A DNA stretch of 64,000 bases from Microbispora oryzae (GTDB taxonomy: Bacteria > Actinomycetota > Actinomycetes > Streptosporangiales > Streptosporangiaceae), in contig NZ_JAFCNB010000002.1 of NCBI RefSeq assembly GCF_017896165.1, forward strand, positions 62,001-126,000, in the 5' to 3' direction. Made by a program: the position numbers and the translations under genes. Positions 34,966 to 43,280 of the stretch are shown here, piece by piece (within the stretch, counting starts at the first letter, position 1; each line of letters starts with the position of its first letter). The notes beneath the pieces are model-generated. The model saw only the letters and a program-made list of their open reading frames with translations. It was not told the origin of the DNA and searched no databases.

Positions 34966-36558
34966 TCAGCCCCAGGACGCGGCCGACTCCTGCGGGGGCG
35001 CCTGCACGCGACTGGCGATCACGGCCGCCACCACCATCAGCGCGGCGCCGACGATCAGCGCGGTGTTGAGGCCGCCGGTGAAGCTCTGACCCACCGCGGT
35101 CCTGATCTGCGCCGCGACGGCCGGAGCCGCGCCGTCGATCTGGGGCAGGACGCCCTGGGCCGCCACGCTCGCCTGGTCCGCCGCCCGGCTCGCGACGTCC
35201 TGCGGGACTCCCGCCGCCGTCAGGCGACCGGGCAGGTCTCCGGCCACGCGCGCGCTGATGATCGTGCCGATGATCGCCGTGCCCAGCACGGCGCCCAGCA
35301 TCAGGCCGGTCTGCTGCATGCCCGACGCCGTCCCCGCGAGATTGGCCGGGCTGTGTCCGAGGATCACCCCGACGGCCACCGGGACGATCGCCCCGATTCC
35401 GGTGCCCATCAGCCCAAGCGAAGGCCCGAGGAGAAGATACGACGAGTCGGCCTGCAGCAGCGTGATGCCCACCGACCCCAGGGCGACCAGGACCGCGCCG
35501 AGCATCATCGGCACACGCGGGCCCTTGTCGCCGGCCAGTTTGCCGCCGACCGCGGCGCCGAGACCGAACAGAACGGTCTGCGGCAGCAGCAGCACGCCGG
35601 CGAGCAGCGGCGAGTGCCCCTGCACCCGTTCGAGGTAGAGACCGAAGTAGAAGTAGCTGCCGAAGGCCACGAACGCGGCCATCGTGATGACCACGACCGC
35701 GGCGGAGAGCGAGGTGGAGTGGAACAGGCGCAGCGGCAGGACCGCGTTGGCCGACGACTGCTGCCGCCACAGGAACAGCGCCCCCAGCAGCACGAAGGCC
35801 AGGAACAGCAGCCCGGTGACCAGGTCGAGCCCCTCCACGGGGAGACGGACGATCCCCCAGACCAGCGCCAGCAACGCGGCCGACAGCACGACCACGCCCG
35901 GAATGTCGATCGGCGCGGCGAGTCGTTGCTCACGGCCCCTGTCGATCGACAACAGCCCGGCGATCACGACGATCACGCAGATCGGAACGTTGAGGAAGAA
36001 GATCCCTCGCCACCCGAACTGGCCGACCACCAGGCCGCCGACGAAGGGGCCGGCCGCCATGGCCAGAGCGCCGAACCCGGCCCAGACGCCGATCGCCGTC
36101 TTCATCCGGTCGAACGGGACCACGTTGCGGATGATCGCCAGGGAGTTGGGCGCGAGCACCGCGCCGAACAGGCCCTGCACGACGCGGGCGGCGATCAGCA
36201 CCTCGATGGAGCCGGCCAGGCCCGCCGCGACCGAGGCCGCCGCGAACCCGACCATCCCCACGAGGAAGGTGGTGCGGTGACCGAACCGGTCACCGATCTT
36301 CCCGGCCGTGATCAGGAAGACGACCACCGCGAACATGTAGCCGTTGCTCACCCACTGGAGCTGCGTGAGCCTCGTCCCGAGGTCGACGGCGATCTCCGGG
36401 TTTCCGATGGCCATCACCGTGGAGTCGAGCGCCTCCATCATGGCCCCGAGGGAGACGAGCACCAGGGTGACCCACATCCGGGTCGTGATGACACCGGCGG
36501 GCGCGGCCTGCTCGGCGCCGGAGGGTGACCATGCTTCGTCACGGGCTGGCTGGGTCAT
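34966..36558 (-). CDS. MFS exporter, DHA2 type
   Basis: A 530-residue membrane protein. TM1 motif MMEALDSTVMAIGNPEIA, motif A GKIGDRFGHRTTFLVG near residue 90, motif C GFGALAMAAGPFVGGLVVGQ near 170, and a 14-helix-like hydrophobic pattern. A periplasmic-type loop rich in Ala and Gln (DLPGRLTAAGVPQDVASRAA) precedes the last helix, as in EmrB/QacA relatives. It is the likely exporter and self-resistance factor of the aromatic cluster. Confidence 0.88.
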   Translation of the reverse strand: MTQPARDEAWSPSGAEQAAPAGVITTRMWVTLVLVSLGAMMEALDSTVMAIGNPEIAVDLGTRLTQLQWVSNGYMFAVVVFLITAGKIGDRFGHRTTFLVGMVGFAAASVAAGLAGSIEVLIAARVVQGLFGAVLAPNSLAIIRNVVPFDRMKTAIGVWAGFGALAMAAGPFVGGLVVGQFGWRGIFFLNVPICVIVVIAGLLSIDRGREQRLAAPIDIPGVVVLSAALLALVWGIVRLPVEGLDLVTGLLFLAFVLLGALFLWRQQSSANAVLPLRLFHSTSLSAAVVVITMAAFVAFGSYFYFGLYLERVQGHSPLLAGVLLLPQTVLFGLGAAVGGKLAGDKGPRVPMMLGAVLVALGSVGITLLQADSSYLLLGPSLGLMGTGIGAIVPVAVGVILGHSPANLAGTASGMQQTGLMLGAVLGTAIIGTIISARVAGDLPGRLTAAGVPQDVASRAADQASVAAQGVLPQIDGAAPAVAAQIRTAVGQSFTGGLNTALIVGAALMVVAAVIASRVQAPPQESAASWG

Positions 36559-36669
36559 GGCTTCTCCCGCAGGGGCACCTCGGTAGCGGCGGTCCCTCTG
36601 GGGGGTGCGTACCGAGCGCGAAGGGACGGACGGATCACCGCGCGGGCGCGCGCGGCGGCGGCCGACGGA

Positions 36670-37038
36670 TCAGGCGCCGCCGTCGGTGATGATGTACCTG
36701 TTGCCGTCGGGGTCGGCGAAGGCCGCCTGCTTGCCCCACGGCGTCGGGGTGGGGTCGTCGACGGCGACACCGGCGACGCGCAGCGCCGCGACGGCCTCGT
36801 CGGTGTTCTTGGTCTCGAACATGGCGTTCTGCAGCTTGGGTATGTCCGGCATCCAGCTGCACAGCACCAGCGTCGTCTGCCCGCCCTTGGGCGCCACCTC
36901 GATCCAGCGCAGGTTGTCGCCCATCGGCATCGGCGTCTCGGAGCGCAGCTCGAAGCCGAGTTTGTCGACGTAGAAGGCCTTGGCGACGTCCTGGTCGGTG
37001 ACCGGGACCGTCAACTTCTGCAGATGCGTGATTTCCAT
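36670..37038 (-). CDS. VOC-family (glyoxalase/bleomycin-resistance fold) protein
   Basis: A 122-residue protein. The two beta-alpha-beta modules are visible: LQKLTVPVTDQDVAKAFYVD, LGFELRSETPMPMGDNLRWI, then DEAVAALRVAGVAVDDPTPT and AAFADPDGNRYIITDGG. Members sequester drugs or act as metal-dependent enzymes. The promoter holds the same operator as the ArsR gene at 27239-27610, so it belongs to an ArsR-AHSA1-VOC group that is usually contiguous but is split here. Confidence 0.87.
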   Translation of the reverse strand: MEITHLQKLTVPVTDQDVAKAFYVDKLGFELRSETPMPMGDNLRWIEVAPKGGQTTLVLCSWMPDIPKLQNAMFETKNTDEAVAALRVAGVAVDDPTPTPWGKQAAFADPDGNRYIITDGGA

Positions 37039-37049
37039 GCGGCAATCGT

Positions 37050-37076
37050 AGGTAGGAAGGATCCTACCCGTCAAGG
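37050..37076 (-). promoter_or_regulatory. VOC promoter with ArsR-type operator
   Basis: On the minus strand TTGACG (37074-37069) is followed 18 bases later by TACGAT (37050-37045). The spacer is filled by GTAGG-N6-CCTAC (37052-37067). Aligned with the ArsR promoter, 18 of 24 or so positions agree, including the GTCAA flank. A further half-site, rc of TCCTACGC, lies near 37085. Confidence 0.72.
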
Positions 37077-37198
37077 GTCGGGTACATCCTACGCGTTTCG
37101 TCCCCCGCCACCCCGGACGCCATCTCGGCGGCGGGTCAGGCGGCGCGGAGGGCAATGTCGAAGAAGGCGCCTCCTGCCACGTCGGGCATGCTCGGAAC

Positions 37199-38425
37199 AT
37201 GCGTCCGACGAGGCGGGGCCGGATACTCGTGGCAGGCGGGGGGCTCACCGGGCTCGCGCTCGGAATCGCGCTGCGCCACCGCGGGTTCGCACCCGTCGTC
37301 CTGGAACGCTCGGCGGGACCCGACCGGGCCGGTGGCGGCCTGGTGCTCGCCCCCAACGCCCTCAAGGCGCTCGCCGCGATCGCGCCCGGCCTCGCCGGCC
37401 GGGTCCGCGCGGCCGGCCATGCCGCCGGTGAACGCGGCGCGGCCCCGCACCGCAGCGTGTTCCTGGACGAGCGCGGCCGGGTGCTCGGGTCGGTGTCGTT
37501 CGACGGATACGAGGACCGCTGGGGCATGCCGGCGGTCACCCTCCTGCGGTCCGATCTCCACGCGCTGCTCTGGGACGCGGCCGAAGACGCCGGGGTGGAG
37601 ATCGCCCGCGGGTTCGCCGCCGACCGCTATGCCGACGACGGCGCGCACGTCGACCTGGTCTCCCGCACCGGCGAGGTGCGGCGCGGCGACGTCCTGGTCG
37701 GGGCCGACGGCGCCAACTCCGCCGTACGCGCGCAGTTGCTGGGCGACGGGCCGCCGCGCTACCGGGGGTTCTCCGCCGTGCGCGGCGTCGGACCGGCCCC
37801 CGGCGCGTACCGCGACGGGTTCATCGCCTACGGACGGGGCGTGGTCCTCTTCGCCGCCGCCATCGGCGGGGGCGACCTCTACTGGGTGGCGTCGATGACC
37901 GCGCCCCGCGGCGACCTGCCCCGCAGGCCGGTCGAGGAGGCGCTGGCCGAGGTGATCGAACGCACCCGCGCCTGGCATCCGGACCTGCGCAAGGTGCCCG
38001 CCTCGGCCGATCCGGCCCGCTGCGCCGTCCACGACGTCTGCGACCGTCCGCCGCCGCGCACGTGGCACCGGGGCCGCGTCGCTCTGGCCGGGGACGCCGC
38101 GCACCCGATGGTGTACACCCTCGGGCAGGGCGCCGGGATGGCCCTGGAGGACGCGTCCGTCCTCGCCGCCGCCCTGGACGCCACCGGCGCCGCCGAGGTC
38201 GAACGGCGGCTGCGCGGCTACGCGGCCGAACGGGGCCCGCGCGTCCGCCCGGTCGTCCGCATGTCCCGGATGCTGGGACAGATCGCTCACGTGCGCTCGC
38301 CGCTGACGGCCGCCGTCCGCGACGCCGTTCTGAGGGCCACCACCCGCGGAACGGACGGCGGCGGCCAGAACGCCGGCCTGTTCGGATGGACGCCCCCCGC
38401 GCCCCCCGGCGCCGAGCCGGCCTAA
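37199..38425 (+). CDS. FAD-dependent aromatic hydroxylase (class A)
   Basis: A 408-residue flavoenzyme. FAD motif ILVAGGGLTGLALGIALRHR at the N-terminus, DG motif DVLVGADGANSAVR near residue 165, and GD motif RVALAGDAAHPMVYTLGQGA near 300, as in salicylate-hydroxylase/UbiH-like enzymes. It starts 160 bases from the divergent VOC gene. It may hydroxylate an aromatic ring or detoxify a quinone; its link with the ArsR operator region is possible but not shown. Confidence 0.87.
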   Translation: MRPTRRGRILVAGGGLTGLALGIALRHRGFAPVVLERSAGPDRAGGGLVLAPNALKALAAIAPGLAGRVRAAGHAAGERGAAPHRSVFLDERGRVLGSVSFDGYEDRWGMPAVTLLRSDLHALLWDAAEDAGVEIARGFAADRYADDGAHVDLVSRTGEVRRGDVLVGADGANSAVRAQLLGDGPPRYRGFSAVRGVGPAPGAYRDGFIAYGRGVVLFAAAIGGGDLYWVASMTAPRGDLPRRPVEEALAEVIERTRAWHPDLRKVPASADPARCAVHDVCDRPPPRTWHRGRVALAGDAAHPMVYTLGQGAGMALEDASVLAAALDATGAAEVERRLRGYAAERGPRVRPVVRMSRMLGQIAHVRSPLTAAVRDAVLRATTRGTDGGGQNAGLFGWTPPAPPGAEPA

Positions 38426-38430
38426 GCGGC

Positions 38431-38470
38431 GCTGATCGGCACTGGCCGGCGCTGGCCGGCGCTGACCGGC
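38431..38470. repeat. 10-bp tandem repeat, four copies
   Basis: Units GCTGATCGGC, ACTGGCCGGC, GCTGGCCGGC and GCTGACCGGC follow each other directly after the hydroxylase stop. The convergent spacer to 38510 holds nothing else evident. Confidence 0.75.
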
Positions 38471-38509
38471 CCCGGGTCCTGCCCTGCCGGGACGGCCGCC
38501 CCCGGCGCC

Positions 38510-39100
38510 TCAGTGCTCGCGGGTCCGGCTCAACAGGTAGGCCGCTCCGCGCGGGGAGATCCGGTAGCCGGTGCCGAGGCTGATCGTGAGCCCGAGGTTC
38601 TTGAGCTTGCGCACGTCGAGCTTGAACCGCGCGGCGTCGCGGCCCAGCTCGGCGGCCAGGTCGCCGGCCCGCACCTCGGGCCGGCGACTGATGATCTCCA
38701 GCGTCGCCGTGGTCCACGGGCCGGTCGCGCTCGCCCGGTCCAGCCGGGCCAGCCTGCCCGCGATGGCCTCCCGGTCGCCGGCCGAGAGGTCTTCCGCGGC
38801 GGCCAGCTTGTCGCGCGGATCGGGCTCCTCGACGAACCTGACGCGGAGCCGGTAGACGGGATCGCCGGGGTCGCCGCGGAGATCCTCGACGACGGCGGCG
38901 GCCGACGGATAACCGGCGGCCGCCGCGTCGGCCTCGGTGATCCGCTCGGGCGTCACGACGTCGATCGCGTCGACGGCCACCCGGCCGAGCGCGGTGCGGT
39001 ACACGCCGCCCGCGGTCGCCTGCCGCTGCCGCCAGCGACGGAACAACACGGTGATGGCGCCGCTGCGAATGCCGTCGTGCCGTTCCCTCTCGATCAGCAT
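38510..39100 (-). CDS. ASCH-domain protein with C-terminal winged helix
   Basis: A 196-residue protein. Residues 10-100 look like an ASCH/PUA-type domain: IRSGAITVLFRRWRQRQA, VYRTALGRVAVDAIDVVTPE, VYRLRVRFVEE. Residues 135-190 form a small winged helix: RPEVRAGDLAAELGRDAARF and VRKLKNLGLTISLGTGYRIS. ASCH proteins are thought to bind RNA or modified nucleosides. It is probably a housekeeping-type insert, not part of the pathway. Confidence 0.75.
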   Translation of the reverse strand: MLIERERHDGIRSGAITVLFRRWRQRQATAGGVYRTALGRVAVDAIDVVTPERITEADAAAAGYPSAAAVVEDLRGDPGDPVYRLRVRFVEEPDPRDKLAAAEDLSAGDREAIAGRLARLDRASATGPWTTATLEIISRRPEVRAGDLAAELGRDAARFKLDVRKLKNLGLTISLGTGYRISPRGAAYLLSRTREH

Positions 39101-39126
39101 GAGGGCAGGCTACCCGCGGGCGGTCG

Positions 39127-40578
39127 TCATCCGGGGCCGGACGCGACCGGCTCAAGCATCCGGTCCGGGTTGACGCAGACGTGATCGGGCCCCGGCGTCC
39201 GGCCGGTCAGCAGGAAGCCGGCGACGAGTTCGTTCAGGCCGGCGTTCCCGTAGAACGGGAAGACGCGGTGGTGGGCGGTGTCGGCGACGGTCACGAATGT
39301 CGACCGGTCTCCCAGCACCTCGTGCATGCGGCGGGCGGCCACCCACGGGGTGGACATGTCCTCGTCGGCGGCGACCAGCAGATAGCTGCCGCCTCCCGCG
39401 TCCGTGCCGAGCCGGGTGGGCGGCTCCGTGGGCGGGACGGGCCAGAACGCCGGCGCCTTGATCCCGTTGAGCGCCGCGCCGGTCCAGGGGAACTCCCCGG
39501 CCGCCTTGAGCATGTCCTGCTCGTAAAGTGCCGGGCTGCGGGGCCAGAAGGCGTCCCCGGCCAGGATCGCCAGCTGGGCGACCGTGCCGCTCTCCTCCTT
39601 CGGCTGCCCGAACATCCGGGCGAGGAAGTCCAGGCTGCCCGCGTCGAGATCCGCGCCCGTGCGCAGGTGCCTGACGATGTCGGCGAGCACGGGGTAGGCC
39701 TTCTCGCTGTTGAGTATCCCCACGGGGATCAGCCTGGCCAGGGTGCGGTCGAGCGGGAACCCCATCAACGTGACCTGGTCTCCCCGGTCCACCGCGGCGA
39801 GCACGGCGTCGTACCCGGCCCGGACGTCGGGACCGGTGGCGCCGAGCCCGTACGTGTCGTGTCTCGTGGCGGCCCACCGGCACCAGCGGTTCAGTGCCCG
39901 TTCCCCGTTCTCGGGGAAGTCGGTGAACAGCCCTCGCCACACCCAGTCGGGGCTGCAGATCGCGTCCAGGACCGCGCGGTTCAGGTGGGGGCCGAACATC
40001 TCGCCGTAGACGGCGCCCAGGTAGGTGCCGTACGAGTAGCCCACGTAGTTGATCTGGTCGGCGGCGAGCACGCCGCGGATCACATCCATGTCCCGGCAGA
40101 TGTTGCGGGAGTTGGCGTGCGCGAGGAGGTCGAGCGAGCCGGCCGCGCACTTGGCGGCGACCGTGGCCTGATAGCGCACCTCGGCGTCGAACGACTCCGG
40201 ATAGTGGAAGACCCAGAAGCGCTCGGACGGTTCGAGGTCGCAGAAGATCGGTGTGCTCGCCCCCATGAACCGGTGGTCGAACCCGACGACGTCGAACGCC
40301 TCGATCAGCGCGCCGGGCAGGCTGCCGAGCAGCGCGGTCAGGAGGTTCAGGCCGCTGTTGCCCAGGTCGTCGCCGGGGCCGACCATGAGCACGCCCTGGC
40401 GGTGGCCGGTGGCCTCGTGCCTGGCGACGCCGATCTCGATGTCCCGCTCGCCGGGGCGCCGGTAGTCGAGGGGGACGCGGAGCGTCGCACGGCGGGCGCC
40501 ACCCAGCCCGGGATCCGGGGCGCTCCATTCGACCGGCTGGTCGTAGTAGACGGTCAGGTCGGAGCTCGGCTGGCTCAT
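39127..40578 (-). CDS. Alpha/beta hydrolase, TAP-like family (active copy)
   Basis: A 483-residue hydrolase. Nucleophile Ser182 is in INYVGYSYGTYLGAVYGEMF, the Asp in VAADEDMSTPWVAAR, and the His in VADTAHHRVFPFYG. The C-terminal TAP-like lid region is typical of secreted tripeptidyl aminopeptidases, but there is no signal peptide, so it acts in the cytoplasm. Its ATG overlaps the stop of a paralogue that has lost the Ser. It may cleave an ester, lactone or amide of the polyketide or a protecting group. Confidence 0.88.
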   Translation of the reverse strand: MSQPSSDLTVYYDQPVEWSAPDPGLGGARRATLRVPLDYRRPGERDIEIGVARHEATGHRQGVLMVGPGDDLGNSGLNLLTALLGSLPGALIEAFDVVGFDHRFMGASTPIFCDLEPSERFWVFHYPESFDAEVRYQATVAAKCAAGSLDLLAHANSRNICRDMDVIRGVLAADQINYVGYSYGTYLGAVYGEMFGPHLNRAVLDAICSPDWVWRGLFTDFPENGERALNRWCRWAATRHDTYGLGATGPDVRAGYDAVLAAVDRGDQVTLMGFPLDRTLARLIPVGILNSEKAYPVLADIVRHLRTGADLDAGSLDFLARMFGQPKEESGTVAQLAILAGDAFWPRSPALYEQDMLKAAGEFPWTGAALNGIKAPAFWPVPPTEPPTRLGTDAGGGSYLLVAADEDMSTPWVAARRMHEVLGDRSTFVTVADTAHHRVFPFYGNAGLNELVAGFLLTGRTPGPDHVCVNPDRMLEPVASGPG

Positions 40579-42011
40579 CGTGGCCCCCTCAGTGCCCGTG
40601 CGTCCAGGTCGTCCAGGCCGTCGTCCAGCGTGATGTCGGCGTCCGGCAGCCGTCCCGTCGTCAGGAACTCCCCGGCCACCTCGTTCACCTGGGCGTCCCC
40701 GGCGAAGGGGAAGACCCGGTGCTCGATCATGCCGCGCACCATCAGCAGCCGGGACCGCTCGCCCAGCAGGCTCCGCATCCGCGTCGCTCCCACGGAGGCG
40801 GTGAACATGTCCCGCTCCGCCTGGACCAGCAGCACCCCGCCCGCGGCGGTGGGACCGAAGGCCGTGGGCGGCTCGATCGGCTGGGCCGGCCAGAACGCTC
40901 CGGCCTTGACACCGAGCAGCGCCCTGCCCATGAACCCCGGCGCCTCCTCGCTCGCCGACTCGTACTCCTCCAGCGCCCGCGGCCAGGCCGCGTCGCCGCA
41001 CAGGATCGCCATCTGCGCGGCGGCCGTGGAAGCGTCGCGCGGTACGGCGAACATCGAGCCGATGAGCTGGAGCGTCGCCGGGTTCGGGGGTGCGCCGGTC
41101 GCGGCCGAGCGCACGACGTCCTCCAGCGCGGCGTGGGAGCGTGCCGAGCTCAGCAGCAGCATGGCCAGCACCCGCAGGAACTGGTCGTCCAGCGGCACCG
41201 GCACCCCGGCGAGCATGATGCCCCCGGCTCCCGCCTTGCGGAGCACCTCCTCGAAGGCGTCGCGTACGCGCTCGGGGGTGTCGCCGAGCGGCCCGCCGGG
41301 CCGGGCGGTCCGCGCGCACCACCACCGCAGGGTCTCCTCGCAGTTGCGGGCGAAGTTGCGGAACAGCCCGCTCCACACCCAGTCGGGGCTGAGGACGCTG
41401 TCGAGGATCACCCGGTCGGCGTGGGAACCGAACATCTGGCTGTAGACAGCGGCGACGTAGGAGCCGTAGTTGTGCCCGAGCAGGGAGATCCGCTCCTCGC
41501 CGAGGGCACGCCTGATGATGTCGATGTCCCTGGCGATGTTGCGGGTGGTGATGTGCGGCAGGACGGCGAGGGAGGGCCCGGCCGCCTTGGCCGCGATCTC
41601 GGCCTGGAACCGGACCTCGGCGGCGAACGACCCGGACTGGTGGAACACCCAGAAGATCTCCCGCTGGTCGAGGCCCCACTGCAGCGGCGCGCTCTCTCCG
41701 CTGAATCGGTGGTCGAACCCGATCAGGTCGAACCGGGCGGTGACCGACGGCGGCAGCGCCTTCCTCAGCTCGCCGGCGACCGCGATGCCGGAGCTGCCCG
41801 GATCGTCGGGCGCGACGACCAGCGCCCCCAGCCGGGCGCCCGGCTCGGCGGCCGGGTGACGGACCAGCGCGAGGTCGATCGCGGGTCCGTCCGGGTCGCG
41901 ATGGTCCACGGGCACGGGCAGCCGCGCCCGTTCAGAGCCGTCGGACGCCTCCGCCCAGCGGATCGGCGACGGCACGCCGGTGACCGTGCGGGCGGGTGAG
42001 GCTCCGCTCAT
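40575..42011 (-). CDS. TAP-like alpha/beta hydrolase with Asn in place of the nucleophile Ser
   Basis: A 478-residue paralogue of the next gene, alignable along its length (FDLIGFDHRFSGESAP, RNIARDIDIIRRALGEERIS). At the nucleophile elbow the sequence is LLGHNYGSYVAAVY: residue 181 is Asn (AAC at 41471-41469) where Ser is expected. The Asp (ERDMFTASV) and His (GMIEHRVFPFAG) remain. The gene is intact and translationally coupled on both sides, so it is a maintained pseudo-enzyme or an enzyme of altered chemistry rather than decay. Confidence 0.87.
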   Translation of the reverse strand: MSGASPARTVTGVPSPIRWAEASDGSERARLPVPVDHRDPDGPAIDLALVRHPAAEPGARLGALVVAPDDPGSSGIAVAGELRKALPPSVTARFDLIGFDHRFSGESAPLQWGLDQREIFWVFHQSGSFAAEVRFQAEIAAKAAGPSLAVLPHITTRNIARDIDIIRRALGEERISLLGHNYGSYVAAVYSQMFGSHADRVILDSVLSPDWVWSGLFRNFARNCEETLRWWCARTARPGGPLGDTPERVRDAFEEVLRKAGAGGIMLAGVPVPLDDQFLRVLAMLLLSSARSHAALEDVVRSAATGAPPNPATLQLIGSMFAVPRDASTAAAQMAILCGDAAWPRALEEYESASEEAPGFMGRALLGVKAGAFWPAQPIEPPTAFGPTAAGGVLLVQAERDMFTASVGATRMRSLLGERSRLLMVRGMIEHRVFPFAGDAQVNEVAGEFLTTGRLPDADITLDDGLDDLDARALRGPR

Positions 42012-43099
42012 GACGCCCTCCTCATCTGGTACAGGACGTTGAAGGGGGTGGGGGCGGCGATCCGCTGGGGAGCCGTCAGGCCGGCGTCGGCGCACATGCC
42101 GGTGAGCACCGGCTGCGGGAGCCCGAGCATGCCCGCCACCACCGGTCCCGGCGTCGACAGCGGCACCGAGTAGAGGGTGCTGGTGCCGTAGAGGAAGGCG
42201 GCGACGTCACCCACGTTCTCCCGGGGGTCGGTCGAGCACTGGGTCTCCAGGAGGAGGAAGACACCGGTCGGAGTAAGCGCTCCGGCGACCCTGCGCAGAA
42301 CGTCGGCGGGGTCTGCGGCCAGGTGGAGCGAGTCGAACGCCATGATCAGCTCATGGTGTCCGGACAGGCCGTCCGCGAACTCCGCCACCCGGGTGAACGT
42401 CACGCGGTCGGCGACGCCGAAGTCGGCCGCCTCCCGGCGGGCCCGCTCGACGTTGAGCTCGTGCCGGTCGACGCCCACGAACCGCGACGCGGGGAACCGC
42501 CGCGCCAGCAGCGCGAGGGCGGTGCCCGATCCGCAGGCCAGATGTGCCACCCGGGCGCCGGCCGAGAGCCTCTCGTCCAGTCCGGGGACGAGGGGCAGCC
42601 ACTGGTCGAGCAGCATCGCCCTGAGCCACTTGGCGCTCATCCGCCAGGTGGCCTCGTACATCTCGGGCGGGTAGTCGCCCGGGGTCAGACCGGCGCCGGT
42701 GCGGAAGCAGTCCGCCACCGGCCCCACCATCGCGGCCAGCGGCGGGACCAGCCGGGCGATGCCGCCGACGTAGAACGGCGAGCCGGGGTCGGCCAGGAGC
42801 GCCGCGTAGGCCGGCGGCAGCCGGAACGCCTCCCCGGAGGGCTCCATCTCCAGGTAGCCTCCCGCGGCCAGCGTCCGGGCCCATTCACGTACGTAGCGGG
42901 GGTCGGCGCCGGCCCGGCCGGCGATGTCGTCGGCGCTGCGGGCGGCGCCGTCCGCCATCGCCGCGAACAGTCCCAGCCGGTCTCCCAGAGCGCACGACAG
43001 GGTCACCATGGCGCGGCTCAGATCCGCCATGAACCGTCCCCCCGCCGCCAGCGTTTCTTCGAGGTCGGCTCCACGGTCGGAAACGATAGGGTTGCCCAT
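42008..43099 (-). CDS. SAM-dependent methyltransferase, winged-helix type
   Basis: A 363-residue protein. A winged-helix N-terminus (LSCALGDRLGLFAAMADG, VREWARTLAAGGYLEMEPSG) precedes the SAM motif VAHLACGSGTALALLARRFP near residue 190 and FVGVDRHELNVERAR. LIMAFDSLHLAADPADVLRR is the acceptor-side segment. It is clearly related to the methyltransferase half of the fusion protein at 50027-52513 (shared GDYPPE/GDDYPHE and WLPLVPGL/WLPAVPGL). It leads the operon with the hydrolase pair, with the shared box 65 bp upstream. Confidence 0.87.
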   Translation of the reverse strand: MGNPIVSDRGADLEETLAAGGRFMADLSRAMVTLSCALGDRLGLFAAMADGAARSADDIAGRAGADPRYVREWARTLAAGGYLEMEPSGEAFRLPPAYAALLADPGSPFYVGGIARLVPPLAAMVGPVADCFRTGAGLTPGDYPPEMYEATWRMSAKWLRAMLLDQWLPLVPGLDERLSAGARVAHLACGSGTALALLARRFPASRFVGVDRHELNVERARREAADFGVADRVTFTRVAEFADGLSGHHELIMAFDSLHLAADPADVLRRVAGALTPTGVFLLLETQCSTDPRENVGDVAAFLYGTSTLYSVPLSTPGPVVAGMLGLPQPVLTGMCADAGLTAPQRIAAPTPFNVLYQMRRAS

Positions 43100-43163
43100 T
43101 TGCTCCGCCTGTCGTCGTTTTCCTGTCCGGTGCCGCCAGCGTAAATATCGCCCCGGCGGGCGG

Positions 43164-43180
43164 CTTCTTCGAGATTGCGC
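43164..43180. promoter_or_regulatory. Shared CTTCTTCGA box, site C
   Basis: CTTCTTCGAGATTGCGC lies 65 bases upstream of the methyltransferase start at 43099, the same offset as site A. It ends GATTGCGC where site A ends AGCTGCGC. It is also downstream of a strong terminator, so it marks a fresh transcription start. Confidence 0.65.
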
Positions 43181-43209
43181 CCGCGCCGGCGGAGAAAAGG
43201 AGAGAAATG

Positions 43210-43261
43210 GAAACCGGCGCGCCGGTCCGCGTCACTGCGCGGAGACCGGTGCGCCGGTTTC
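43210..43261 (-). terminator. Strong hairpin terminator of the P450 operon
   Basis: The arms GAAACCGGCGCGCCGGTC.. (from 43210) and ..GACCGGTGCGCCGGTTTC (to 43261) pair over about 20 bases with one mismatch and a two-base bulge. It starts 20 bases after the P450 stop at 43281. On the minus strand it is followed by a pyrimidine-rich stretch (CCATTTCTCTCC), consistent with intrinsic termination. Confidence 0.8.
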
Positions 43262-43280
43262 GACCCGGGCCGTCGATTCG

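Noticed and set aside
39127-41679. An 850-codon frame joining the active hydrolase to an upstream extension
   Set aside because: The hydrolase has a proper ATG at 40578 overlapping the previous stop; the extension is a shadow of the paralogous gene in another frame.
40575-42011. The Asn-containing hydrolase as a pseudogene
   Set aside because: The frame is full length, both ends overlap neighbouring genes in the ATGA style and all other motifs are intact, so it is treated as a functional gene.
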